Below the pieces are notes generated by a model. It was not told the DNA's origin. It was given only the letters and a program-made list of their open reading frames with translations, and ran no database searches. The position numbers were made by a program, and so were the translations under genes. From Tannerella sp. (GTDB lineage: Bacteria; Bacteroidota; Bacteroidia; Bacteroidales; Tannerellaceae): DNA of 46,607 nucleotides. Of the stretch, positions 35,356 to 43,568 are shown piece by piece (position 1 is the stretch's first letter; each line of letters begins with the position of its first letter). The stretch is taken from the NCBI GenBank assembly GCA_031272455.1, contig JAISTS010000064.1, forward strand, positions 1 through 46,607, written 5' to 3'.

Positions 35356-36381
35356 TCAATCCGCAATAGTGGTCTGTACCTCGTTGGCGGCGATCGTAAA
35401 ACCCCATAGAGGATGGCTGATGCGGAACAGCGTTTTCTGTTTCGCCGGATGTTCCATCTGGCTGATAATCTCGGAATACGACATTTCTTCGGCATTGAAA
35501 ACCAGTTCGTTATCGCATTTACGCTCTTTGCGGAAACTTAACTTCCGCACTGCGGCATTGAGCCAGGGCATCATAGCGATCACAGCGCGTATTATCCTGT
35601 AAAACAGCCTGTTGTTGTCGGGATAATGCTTTCTGAAAAATATGTCCATCGCATCGTAAAACGCTAAACGGTTTGCCAGATTTTTTGTCGTGCTTTCGCC
35701 CTTGTAATGAATTATTGTTACCGGAAGGTAACATACGTCGAAACCCGCCTGCCCGATGCGGTACGACAGGTCGATGTCTTCGCCGTACATAAAAAACTGC
35801 TCGTCGAGCAAGCCGACCTTATCCAGCGCCGTGCGCCTTAGAAGCATAAAAGCGCCGGACAAGATATCCACTTTATGCACCTCATTTTCATCAAGATAGC
35901 GAACATGATATCCTCCAAAAATCCTTGACTGCGGGAAAAGTTTTGCTAATCCGCTCATTTTGCAGAACGAGTTCCACGGCGACGGGAAGCCGCGTTTCGA
36001 TTCGGGCAGGAATTTACCGAAGCCGTCAATCATTTTCACTCCGAGAGCGCCTGTGGCGGGGTTTTTATCCATAAAATCGCAAACAGCCGCCAGGGTATGC
36101 TCGGCTATCACCGTGTCGGGATTCAGGAGCAGGATGTATTCGCCCGAAGCCTGTGCGATGGCTCGGTTGTTCGCCCGCGAAAAGCCTTCATTGCTCTCAT
36201 TCTCAATGAAACAGATGTCGGGGAAAAGCCGACGTATATACGCAGCCGAGCCGTCGGTCGAACGGTTGTCGATGACTATCACCTCACATTCAAGCCCTTC
36301 TGCCGCCCGCAAGACAGCATCAAGGCATTGAGCCAAGTAATATTTCACGTTATAGTTTACGATTATGACAGACAGTTTCAT
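35356..36381 (-). CDS. Family 2 glycosyltransferase (rhamnosyltransferase-like)
   Basis: 341 residues, GT-A fold. SVIIVNYNVKYYLAQCLDAV starts the nucleotide-sugar domain, VIVIDNRSTDGS gives the first Asp motif, NEGFSRANNRAIAQASGEYILLLNPDTVI gives the D-x-D-like site (NPD), and GGAFMLLRR...FFMYGEDIDLSYR the acceptor region with the ED motif. This arrangement is the WbbL/rhamnosyltransferase type. A short amphipathic stretch near 275-285 may lie on the membrane. The gene stands alone, away from the polysaccharide operon at 3183-7933. Confidence 0.9.
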   Translation of the reverse strand: MKLSVIIVNYNVKYYLAQCLDAVLRAAEGLECEVIVIDNRSTDGSAAYIRRLFPDICFIENESNEGFSRANNRAIAQASGEYILLLNPDTVIAEHTLAAVCDFMDKNPATGALGVKMIDGFGKFLPESKRGFPSPWNSFCKMSGLAKLFPQSRIFGGYHVRYLDENEVHKVDILSGAFMLLRRTALDKVGLLDEQFFMYGEDIDLSYRIGQAGFDVCYLPVTIIHYKGESTTKNLANRLAFYDAMDIFFRKHYPDNNRLFYRIIRAVIAMMPWLNAAVRKLSFRKERKCDNELVFNAEEMSYSEIISQMEHPAKQKTLFRISHPLWGFTIAANEVQTTIAD

Positions 36382-36472
36382 TTTTTTACTGCTTATTCAC
36401 GACGGCAAAGATAAGCCTAAATCGCCGTTAGAACAAATAATTTGCATCCGAATGAATTTTTTTTTGAATTTT

Positions 36473-36505
36473 TTTGCCATCATTCCGAAAATCTACCTAT
36501 ATTTG
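36473..36505 (+). promoter_or_regulatory. Promoter of the CoA-ligase/ACT operon
   Basis: TTTG at 36473-36476 and TATATTTG at 36498-36505, spacing 21: a full match to the Bacteroidota consensus. The ATG is 50 bases downstream. Confidence 0.75.
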
Positions 36506-36555
36506 CGTTCTCAAATTCTAATTTTATAAAAAATATCTTAATACACTGAGTAATA

Positions 36556-37857
36556 ATGACTTCATATTGGCAGGAAGAAATCGAAACGATGTCGCGACCC
36601 AAGCTGGAAGAGCTTCAGGCGACGCTATTGCGTAAAACGATCGAACAGGCGACAAACACGCCGTTTTATGCTAAACGACTAAAAGAGTGCAACTTATCGG
36701 CAGACAGCATCAACACCGTCGCCGATTTGCAAAAATTCCCATTCACGACAAAAGACGATTTGCGGTCGTGCTATCCATTCGGGATGTCAGCCATTCCGCT
36801 GCAAAAATGCGTCCGTATCCACTCGTCGAGCGGTACGACGGGCAATCCGACCGTCGTTTTGCACTCGCAGCAAGACCTCGACGAATGGGCAAATCAGGTC
36901 GCCCGCTGTATGTATATGGTCGGGCTGCGCGACACGGATGTCTTCCAGAATACGTCGGGTTACGGAATGTTTACCGGCGGGCTGGGCTTTCAATACGGCG
37001 CCGAACGCCTTGGCAGTCTGACAGTTCCCGCTGCCGCCGGCAATTCCAAACGACAGATAAAATTCATCACCGACTTCGGCGTAACTTGCCTGCATATCAT
37101 TCCGAGCTATGCCACGAGGCTGGCTGAAGTGTTCAGCGAGATGAACATTGACCCGCGCAAAGACACAAAACTGCACACCATCTGCATCGGCGCCGAGCCA
37201 CATTCCGAAGAACAGCGCCGTCGCATCGAGAAACTGCTGGGCGTCAAGGCTTACAACTGCTTCGGAATGTCGGAAATGAATGGTCCGGGGGTAGCTTTTG
37301 AATGTCAGGAGCAAAACGGACTGCATATCTGGGAAGACTATGTTATAGCAGAAATCGTTGACCCTGAAACGCTTATACCTGTTCCCGAAGGCGAAATCGG
37401 CGAGCTTGTGCTCACGACGCTGAAACGCGAAGCGATGCCGCTCATCCGCTACCGTACGCGCGACCTTACACGTTTTCTGCCCGGCGAATGTCCGTGCGGA
37501 CGCACTCACCGCCGCATCGACCGCTTCAAAGGGCGCAGCGACGATATGATTATTCTTAAGGGTGTCAATATTTTCCCGATACAAATTGAGACTATTCTTA
37601 TGGCTTTCAAGGAGTTAGGTGGTAATTACCTGATAACAATCCAGACTGTCGGCAATAACGATGAGATGCTGATTGAGGTTGAATTAAGCAACTTATATAC
37701 AGACGATTACAGCACTTTACAACGCCTCACGAAAGAGATTGTCAGACAGCTTAAAGATGAGCTGCTGATAACACCGACGCTCAAACTCGTTGCCAAAGGT
37801 TCGCTGCCCGTGTCTGAAGGCAAAGCCGTGAGAGTGAAAGATTTACGTAAATTTTAA
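36556..37857 (+). CDS. Phenylacetate-CoA ligase-like enzyme (PaaK family)
   Basis: 433 residues, the usual length of PaaK-type AMP-forming ligases. HSSSGTTGNPTVV (residues ~89-101) is the nucleotide-binding motif; CFGMSEMNGPGVAFEC and RYRTRDLTRFLPGECPCGRTHRRI are PaaK-type signatures, and KGVNIFP marks the C-terminal domain. Such enzymes activate arylacetates to their CoA thioesters. In Bacteroidales and other anaerobes they commonly sit with an ACT protein and work with indolepyruvate/arylpyruvate ferredoxin oxidoreductases in aromatic amino-acid metabolism; the oxidoreductase is not in this window. The ACT gene follows by 34 bases. Confidence 0.88.
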   Translation: MTSYWQEEIETMSRPKLEELQATLLRKTIEQATNTPFYAKRLKECNLSADSINTVADLQKFPFTTKDDLRSCYPFGMSAIPLQKCVRIHSSSGTTGNPTVVLHSQQDLDEWANQVARCMYMVGLRDTDVFQNTSGYGMFTGGLGFQYGAERLGSLTVPAAAGNSKRQIKFITDFGVTCLHIIPSYATRLAEVFSEMNIDPRKDTKLHTICIGAEPHSEEQRRRIEKLLGVKAYNCFGMSEMNGPGVAFECQEQNGLHIWEDYVIAEIVDPETLIPVPEGEIGELVLTTLKREAMPLIRYRTRDLTRFLPGECPCGRTHRRIDRFKGRSDDMIILKGVNIFPIQIETILMAFKELGGNYLITIQTVGNNDEMLIEVELSNLYTDDYSTLQRLTKEIVRQLKDELLITPTLKLVAKGSLPVSEGKAVRVKDLRKF

Positions 37858-37891
37858 AATAAATGTCTAACCAAACAAAATCATAATCATT

Positions 37892-38317
37892 ATGCTAATT
37901 AATCAGATTTCAATTTTTATCGAAAACAAGTACGGCAAACTCTGCGAGATACTCGCTCTTCTGGCTGACGAGAACATCCATATCATCGCCGCCACTGTCG
38001 CCGACACATCGGAATACGGCATCCTGAGGCTTATAGTCAGCGAACCGGAACGCGCGTATAAAATCCTGCAAACCAACAACGTAACGGTAAACCTGACCGA
38101 CGTACTCGCCATCTCTACCGACTCGACAGCCGACAGTTTTGTACGCACACTGGGCTGTTTTACGCAGTCGGGCTTGAGCATCGAATATATGTACTGCTTC
38201 TCGCTCAATGGCAAGTCGATCCTTATCTTGCGGACAAATAACCGTCCGGCAGCCCTCGAAGTTGTAAGACGGCAAAACCTCGAATGTATCGCCGAGACAG
38301 ATTTGCTGAAATTATAA
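37892..38317 (+). CDS. Tandem ACT-domain protein
   Basis: 141 residues forming two ACT domains: residues ~1-70 (INQISIFIENKYGKLCEILALLADENIHI) and ~72-141 (VRTLGCFTQSGLSIEYMYCF). ACT domains bind amino acids and regulate metabolic enzymes. Placed directly after the PaaK-like ligase under one promoter, it probably senses an aromatic amino acid and modulates aryl-acid activation. Cytoplasmic. Confidence 0.88.
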   Translation: MLINQISIFIENKYGKLCEILALLADENIHIIAATVADTSEYGILRLIVSEPERAYKILQTNNVTVNLTDVLAISTDSTADSFVRTLGCFTQSGLSIEYMYCFSLNGKSILILRTNNRPAALEVVRRQNLECIAETDLLKL

Positions 38318-38436
38318 CTCAAAAAATTCCGCTCGCAAAAGGGGTCTTTTCAAGATTTCTGGCTAATTTAACAAAAATTATAGCATAAATAATAAAATTT
38401 AACATTTAAATCTGAATCACTTATGAATAAAACCAC

Positions 38437-38444
38437 TACATTTG
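38437..38444 (+). promoter_or_regulatory. Orphan -7 element TACATTTG
   Basis: Matches TAnnTTTG within the 232-base gap between the ACT gene and the GH106-like gene. No plus-strand coding region follows; instead a terminator hairpin lies about 45 bases downstream. A TCTG is found 22 bases upstream. Confidence 0.6.
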
Positions 38445-38449
38445 CCCCG

Positions 38450-38524
38450 TGGTTTTTCATAATAGTATTAGATTTAAGGTTAACAATGAATTAAGGGATG
38501 TCGAGAGATATCCTTTAATTTTTT
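38450..38524 (+). ncRNA. Candidate small RNA, ~75 nt
   Basis: Transcription from the -7 element at 38437 would begin near 38450 (TGGTTTTTCATAATAG...) and stop at a very clear hairpin. The stem pairs 38490-38502 with 38507-38519, 13 bp including two G-U pairs, closed by a GAGA (GNRA) tetraloop, followed by T5. No codable peptide longer than a few residues lies inside. The same hairpin read on the minus strand lacks a T tail, so it belongs to the plus strand. The unit (phylum promoter, short conserved-looking leader, terminator) resembles the small Bacteroidales RNA motifs found by comparative genomics, such as Bacteroidales-1; that identity is recollection, not verified. Confidence 0.6.
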
Positions 38525-38549
38525 CATTACCAACCAAATACGGCGCTGT

Positions 38550-41500
38550 TTAATCTGCCATTTTCAGTTCAAAACCGCTGTACAGACCATAGTCATACTG
38601 GCGGTATTTATCGCCGGCAGGATACACTCTGACATTCCTGAAATCTCCCGGAGAAACCAAGCCTGTGCGGTTATTATGGAACGGTCCCAGCAGGTTCTGG
38701 TTGCTGCCTGCTATACGGACGTCTATCACGTTCTCGCCCTCTTTCAGTAACTTACTTACGTCTAAGTATTCATAAGGTGTGAACCCGCCAAGACCTGCTG
38801 ATTTCCCGTTTACTATTACTTCGGATACCGTACCGTTCCATGTGCCGAGACCGACCGCATAACGTGCTTTCAGGTCGCTGATATTGAACTTCTTGGAATA
38901 GGAGAACGACTTGGCGTAGAACGGATAGCCCTGCGCTTTCCAAGGCTCGGCGGTGAAGGTCGTTGCGGGGGCAACTATCTTGAAGCCTTTCTCGGAAGGC
39001 TGGACGCGGAAGTTTCCAAGTATGATAACCTGCTCTATCTCCGCGAGGACTTTGAACGGCGCAAGAGACAAAGTGATGGTGTTCAATCCTTTGCGGACGT
39101 GATTGCCGATAGCAATGACGTCCATTTCACGGTCAAAGTAGCGCTTGCCGTCGGTCTTAATTTCGGCGCCATTGATTGTTACCTTGTAGAGCGACGAGCG
39201 TTCAACAACGGCTTTCATCGACGAGTAGTCGAAGTCTTCCGCAACGGTAAAGTGGTAATCAACTGTGAAACCGCCTGTTTTGAACGTGTCTCGGTCTAAT
39301 GTGCTTGATTTGAACTGTACCGACGTGTTCCAAGGATTGCCATAGTTGAAGCCGTGCGCTTTGAAAGCCTTGTCGGCAGCATAATAGAGGTGTAAATCCT
39401 TGTCTTTCTCCTTACCAATAGTAAGGTCGCAGAAATCAATAGTCAAAGCATTGTCGTCCAACGGTTTGATGACTTCCGAACCGGGTACGGGAGCTACGTT
39501 TCCTTTATATTCAACCGCGTCTGCCGGTGCGTAACCGTCGAGTTGCTTGTTTGCTACATAGAGCAGCAAGCTTCCCGCAGGCGGCAGTATGTAATGACCT
39601 TCAAGCGTTCCGTCGGGTTTTATATTGTGCTTGTATTCAAATATTTCACCGGTCATAGTACGAAGTTCGAGGAGGTTTTTGCCTTTCTCGATGGTGAAAT
39701 GTCCGATAGCCTGCTCTTTAAGGCTTGAATTGACGATGAAGAGCAATTGCCCGTCTTTGAGGTCGCGGCGCTGGTGATAGAGGTCTTTGCTTTTCGATAC
39801 ATTGTTGAAAGTGATTTTCTGCTTGGGATAAATCGAAAGGTCAACGTCCGTGCCTTTGGAATAGGTTCCGGTTACGACCTTGGAATTGTCGGCAAAGAAA
39901 GCCGCAGGTTCTTCATTCTTTTGACCGTCAATGTATTGCGGTACAGCGTAGGTAATGATTTTACCGCCGCCGGCAACAAACTTTTTAAGCAGTGAGAAAC
40001 TGACGGCGTCGAGGTTTTCCGTCAGAGGTGGTATAACGACCGTAGAATAAGCGCGTTTACCGACTACTAACTTGCCGCCTTTAACGCTGCCGTTGCGCTT
40101 GACGATGTCTTCGGACGCGAGGTCGTATTCCAACTGCTGCTTTTCGAGAGAGGTCTCGAACTGCTGGAACGTCCTGCCTATTTCATAGTAGTGCGGGTCG
40201 CTTCTTCCATAAGCGTAATACATCCAAACAGAGGTTGTAGGCTCGAAGACGAGGATGTCGTTGACCTGTTCGCCGGCGGAGAGCGCCATAGAGAGGCGTG
40301 CGAAGTGCATATTGAGCGTACGATAGTGTTCCCACCACGGCTCTACTTGCGAGAATACCGGCGGGTAGTCGTATTTGCGCGCTCCGGCGATGCTCAGGTC
40401 GGCAATGTGCTGGTTCATAAAGTTCACGCCCAGAACGTATTCCCAGTCGCCCAGACGTTTGAAGTCGCGGAAGGTCTCGTCCCAGCCGCCGCCCCCGTAT
40501 GTCTCGCTTAGTGTGCGGTTGCGTCCGAGCTGGTTGGCGACGCTGCGTAACTCCTTGACAGCGCGTATGTTACCAAACTGCGCTTCCGACGAAACGTCGT
40601 TATACTGGTTGAAAAGCATGTCGATTGCAGGTTGCTGGTGCCATGCGTACATTGCCATGTTGTCGGGACCATCAGCCAGTTTTGGCCAGCCGTGTTCCCA
40701 ATAATGACCGGTAAATTTCAGGTTGTTAGCCTCGCAGTACTCGTAGCAGGGAACAGCCCAGCGAGCGATGAAGAGGTCTAAAAGCGTCTGCGAATAATTG
40801 TGCCGTACGCGCCGCCAGTCGCCTACGCCTTCAAACAGCGAGGGCAGGTTTTCTTTCAGCGAATAGCCCCACTGTTTCTCGAAATAATCGAACAGGTCGG
40901 GCGTCCATTTGATGCCGCCGGCAGGCGGGTTTATGTTTGGCTCGTCGGTGAACCACCCAGGCACCGTTTTACCGAACTCCTCGCCGATTTCGCGCTTGTA
41001 AGCGTCCATCGTTATCTCGATAAACTTCTCTGTAACTCCGGGCATTAAAAGGTCAACATAAGAATAGCCGCCATACCATGCCGACCGTCCGTAGTAACCT
41101 TTCTTAAATGCGTAATAATCACCTTCTTTGCCAATCTCGGATTTGATGGAAGCGGTGATATCCGTAGTCTTGTCGCCTTCGCGTTTCAGCACGATGAACC
41201 ACTGCGACGGTATATTTTCGGGGATTGTATTAACCTTTTCAACGACAAGGCTTTGCCCCTGATTGTAACTTTCAGGCATTTGGTCGGGTACATGACCGCC
41301 CGCAAAGCCGCTCGGATAGGAGTTCTCGTCGTAAATCCAGACGTCAAGCCCCAGTTCCTTGCCCTTGGCGATGGTGTGCTTGTAGAGCGCAAACCACTCG
41401 TCCGACAGGTAGGAAGTAATCATACCAGGACGGGGGTGGATGAAGACTCCGCCAAAACCTTTGTCTTTCAGGTCTTTAAGCGAGGCGTCGATGATTTCGT

Positions 41501-41672
41501 CTGTAACTTTGGTGTTCCAGACCCAGAGGGGCGCGGTTCCGAAATGATTTGACGGCTCGGCGAACTGCGCCTTAACAGCCTCAAAGTCATTGATTTCAGA
41601 CGTCCATTCGATACGCTGTGAGTTGCAGGCAGCGATAGTCAGAGCGAATAAAAATGGATAGCAGTTTTTCAT
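38550..41672 (-). CDS. GH106-like glycosidase lipoprotein (putative alpha-L-rhamnosidase)
   Basis: 1040 residues. Lipoprotein signal MKNCYPFLFALTIAAC (Cys16). The catalytic half has the barrel pattern of GH106-like proteins: PLWVWNTKVTDEII (48-61), GFGGVFIHPRPGM (72-84), LDVWIYDENSYPSGFAGG (109-126), PGWFTDEPNINPP (238-250; acidic residues likely catalytic) and HYWEHGWPK. The last ~350 residues contain beta-sandwich domains (for example YAVGLGTWNGTVSEVIVNGK, a galactose-binding-like fold). Known GH106 enzymes release alpha-L-rhamnose from pectin; this protein could have another specificity. It is the last gene of a three-gene minus-strand operon, 12 bases after the propeller glycosidase. Confidence 0.78.
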   Translation of the reverse strand: MKNCYPFLFALTIAACNSQRIEWTSEINDFEAVKAQFAEPSNHFGTAPLWVWNTKVTDEIIDASLKDLKDKGFGGVFIHPRPGMITSYLSDEWFALYKHTIAKGKELGLDVWIYDENSYPSGFAGGHVPDQMPESYNQGQSLVVEKVNTIPENIPSQWFIVLKREGDKTTDITASIKSEIGKEGDYYAFKKGYYGRSAWYGGYSYVDLLMPGVTEKFIEITMDAYKREIGEEFGKTVPGWFTDEPNINPPAGGIKWTPDLFDYFEKQWGYSLKENLPSLFEGVGDWRRVRHNYSQTLLDLFIARWAVPCYEYCEANNLKFTGHYWEHGWPKLADGPDNMAMYAWHQQPAIDMLFNQYNDVSSEAQFGNIRAVKELRSVANQLGRNRTLSETYGGGGWDETFRDFKRLGDWEYVLGVNFMNQHIADLSIAGARKYDYPPVFSQVEPWWEHYRTLNMHFARLSMALSAGEQVNDILVFEPTTSVWMYYAYGRSDPHYYEIGRTFQQFETSLEKQQLEYDLASEDIVKRNGSVKGGKLVVGKRAYSTVVIPPLTENLDAVSFSLLKKFVAGGGKIITYAVPQYIDGQKNEEPAAFFADNSKVVTGTYSKGTDVDLSIYPKQKITFNNVSKSKDLYHQRRDLKDGQLLFIVNSSLKEQAIGHFTIEKGKNLLELRTMTGEIFEYKHNIKPDGTLEGHYILPPAGSLLLYVANKQLDGYAPADAVEYKGNVAPVPGSEVIKPLDDNALTIDFCDLTIGKEKDKDLHLYYAADKAFKAHGFNYGNPWNTSVQFKSSTLDRDTFKTGGFTVDYHFTVAEDFDYSSMKAVVERSSLYKVTINGAEIKTDGKRYFDREMDVIAIGNHVRKGLNTITLSLAPFKVLAEIEQVIILGNFRVQPSEKGFKIVAPATTFTAEPWKAQGYPFYAKSFSYSKKFNISDLKARYAVGLGTWNGTVSEVIVNGKSAGLGGFTPYEYLDVSKLLKEGENVIDVRIAGSNQNLLGPFHNNRTGLVSPGDFRNVRVYPAGDKYRQYDYGLYSGFELKMAD

Positions 41673-41684
41673 GATTTGAAATCT

Positions 41685-42767
41685 TTAGAGTTTTTTATCT
41701 GTGAGTAGCGCGATACACCGGCCTTTGGTTCCGGTGGCGCAATAGAACATATAATACGTATCATTTTTCGGGTTATAGACGAGTGTTATCTTGTGGGCAT
41801 ATTGCTTGTCGAGGCCATCCGGATGTTCTCCGGCTTTGTAGAGTGGTTCGGGGTCGGGCGTCCAGTGAATGAGGTCGCGCGAGAAAGCAACCATGATATG
41901 CGCTCCGCCTTTGCCGACGCCAAAGTAGAACATCGTCCAATGGTCTCCATCACGAAACACCTTGCCGTCTGAGGCAAAACTGTCGTCATACCAGCCTTTG
42001 CGGTTGTTTATCACCGGATTGAACGGGTAACGTACCCAATGGGTCAGGTCGTTGGAGAGGGCCACACCGAGTCGCTCGCGGTGCCCTTCGGCGGCGTTGT
42101 AGAAGTTGTAATACGTTCCTTCATGCTCCACTAACCACGGTTGATAGATACAACTCTTTTCCCATGACTTGGCGTCGCTTTGGTAAATTGACAGTATTGG
42201 TTCGTTGCCGACGCGCGTCCATGTTAAGCCGTCGTCGCTTGCAGCCACCCCTTCGTAGCCCGGACGAAGCTCGTATCCGCCCTGACGCGGGTAGCAGCCG
42301 TACAGTGTCCAGTATTTACCATCTTTCTGCTTTAGCTTGCGTGGCGCTTTGACGTCGTAGTCGTCGTACAGGTATGCGCCTGTAACGCAGCCGCCATGGT
42401 CGAACTCGCCCTCCTTGCCGAACCCCATCGCCAAGCGCGGGTTCGACCAGTGCTCGAGGTCTTTCGATTCGACTACAAACGAGTTGTAACCGCTGTCGTA
42501 GCCTATGAACGACATGTAATACGTATCGGGCTTGTCTGGCAACTGATAGACGCACGGGCAGTCGTAGTTGCGGAAACTTTCCTTGCCCGGAATTTTATAG
42601 TCGGACGGAATAATTGGGGTAGGGTAGTGGTGCCATCCGCGATATGGGGCGCTCCATGCCGCTATCGTATCAGGATAAATCTGTGCATACGATTCCTGAC
42701 CGTAAGCGGCAGGAACAGCTAACAGACATAAGGAACAAATGCCTAATACTGTTGATGGATTTTTCAT
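41685..42767 (-). CDS. Five-bladed beta-propeller glycosidase (GH43/GH32/GH117 superfamily)
   Basis: 360 residues with a signal peptide (MKNPSTVLGICSLCLLAVPAAYG). Repeated blade signatures SKDLEHWSNP (101), SDDGLTWTRV (177), SNDLTHWVRY (238) and SRDLIHWTPD (296) show a beta-propeller of the arabinanase/fructosidase superfamily. Conserved acidic spots include FRNYDCPCVYQLP near 66, EFDHGGCVTG near 121 and YDDSFASDGKVF near 260. The exact family cannot be fixed by eye. It is likely to be periplasmic and to act with the GH106-like enzyme encoded 12 bases downstream. The barrel gene lies 12 bases upstream. Confidence 0.75.
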   Translation of the reverse strand: MKNPSTVLGICSLCLLAVPAAYGQESYAQIYPDTIAAWSAPYRGWHHYPTPIIPSDYKIPGKESFRNYDCPCVYQLPDKPDTYYMSFIGYDSGYNSFVVESKDLEHWSNPRLAMGFGKEGEFDHGGCVTGAYLYDDYDVKAPRKLKQKDGKYWTLYGCYPRQGGYELRPGYEGVAASDDGLTWTRVGNEPILSIYQSDAKSWEKSCIYQPWLVEHEGTYYNFYNAAEGHRERLGVALSNDLTHWVRYPFNPVINNRKGWYDDSFASDGKVFRDGDHWTMFYFGVGKGGAHIMVAFSRDLIHWTPDPEPLYKAGEHPDGLDKQYAHKITLVYNPKNDTYYMFYCATGTKGRCIALLTDKKL

Positions 42768-42779
42768 GTCAAAATGAGA

Positions 42780-43454
42780 TTATATTGTCCATTCTACACC
42801 GAGGTTTAAGCGGAAGCGCTGCATGTCTCCACTGTTTTTCTTGTAGAGTTTGTTCATGAAGCGTATATAATCTGGGTTAAAGGTCAGCCCCAAGTGGCGT
42901 GTAACGTTATATTTTACTACCGCACCGAGTACGGCTCCGGCGGTGTGGCGGTGGTAATCGGTCTTCACGTAGGAACTGCGCCAGCTGGTAGTGCCGTCTG
43001 TTTTGGTAGTGAGCTGGTCGTTGCCCAGCACAAATTCCTGAAAGAATCCGGGCGATACGAACATGTCGAAGTTGCCCAGCGTGAGTAACTTCACATCGAC
43101 GCGCGGGGCGAAGTTGAGCAGGAACAGCGACATCTCCGCCTTGCGGAAGGCATAGGCGCCATGTTCCGGATTCGGCTTCCATCCGAAACTCATTTCCGAA
43201 TAGCCACCGTCAATACGGAACCGTACCGTGTTGGTAACGCGCAGGATGAGGCTCAAGTCAACGTTGTAATCAAATCCGGGATTGGCAATTTGGAGATACT
43301 CGTTATTGGAATAATACTTGTCCCAATTGAAATCAGGACCGCCGTGCAGGTTCACCGACCAGCGATGTCCGGCAGTAAAAGCGGCAGACGACTGGGCCAC
43401 AACCGGCGCGATGCCCGCTGCAACCATAAAAAATACAATGAAAAATTTCTTCAT
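42780..43454 (-). CDS. Small outer-membrane beta-barrel protein
   Basis: 224 residues from the ATG at 43454, which starts a signal peptide (MKKFFIVFFMVAAGIAPVVAQ). The mature chain alternates polar and aromatic residues in barrel fashion (FNWDKYYSNNEYLQ, RFRIDGGYSEMSFGW, YNVTRHLGLTFNPDYI) and ends in LNLGVEWTI, close to the usual barrel end. This is the outer-membrane-protein beta-barrel type of about eight strands common in Bacteroidota. As first gene of the operon with two glycosidases it could be a small porin or an anchor for them. The promoter element TACCTTTG lies 33 bases upstream. Confidence 0.75.
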   Translation of the reverse strand: MKKFFIVFFMVAAGIAPVVAQSSAAFTAGHRWSVNLHGGPDFNWDKYYSNNEYLQIANPGFDYNVDLSLILRVTNTVRFRIDGGYSEMSFGWKPNPEHGAYAFRKAEMSLFLLNFAPRVDVKLLTLGNFDMFVSPGFFQEFVLGNDQLTTKTDGTTSWRSSYVKTDYHRHTAGAVLGAVVKYNVTRHLGLTFNPDYIRFMNKLYKKNSGDMQRFRLNLGVEWTI

Positions 43455-43486
43455 GACTGTTCTAAAATCTATCAATAAAATTTCCG

Positions 43487-43494
43487 CAAAGGTA
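43487..43494 (-). promoter_or_regulatory. -7 element TACCTTTG for the barrel-glycosidase operon
   Basis: Read on the minus strand, 32 bases before the ATG at 43454. No TTTG at the -33 distance. It shares a 114-base divergent gap with the plsC-like promoter. Confidence 0.55.
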
Positions 43495-43537
43495 AAAAAA
43501 AAACCGATAGCATATACCACCATATTGAAAAATTTAC

Positions 43538-43545
43538 TATCTTTG
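43538..43545 (+). promoter_or_regulatory. -7 element TATCTTTG for the acyltransferase gene
   Basis: Matches TAnnTTTG, 23 bases before the ATG at 43569; no clear -33. Confidence 0.55.
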
Positions 43546-43568
43546 CTCCATTAATTGAGTACGATAAG

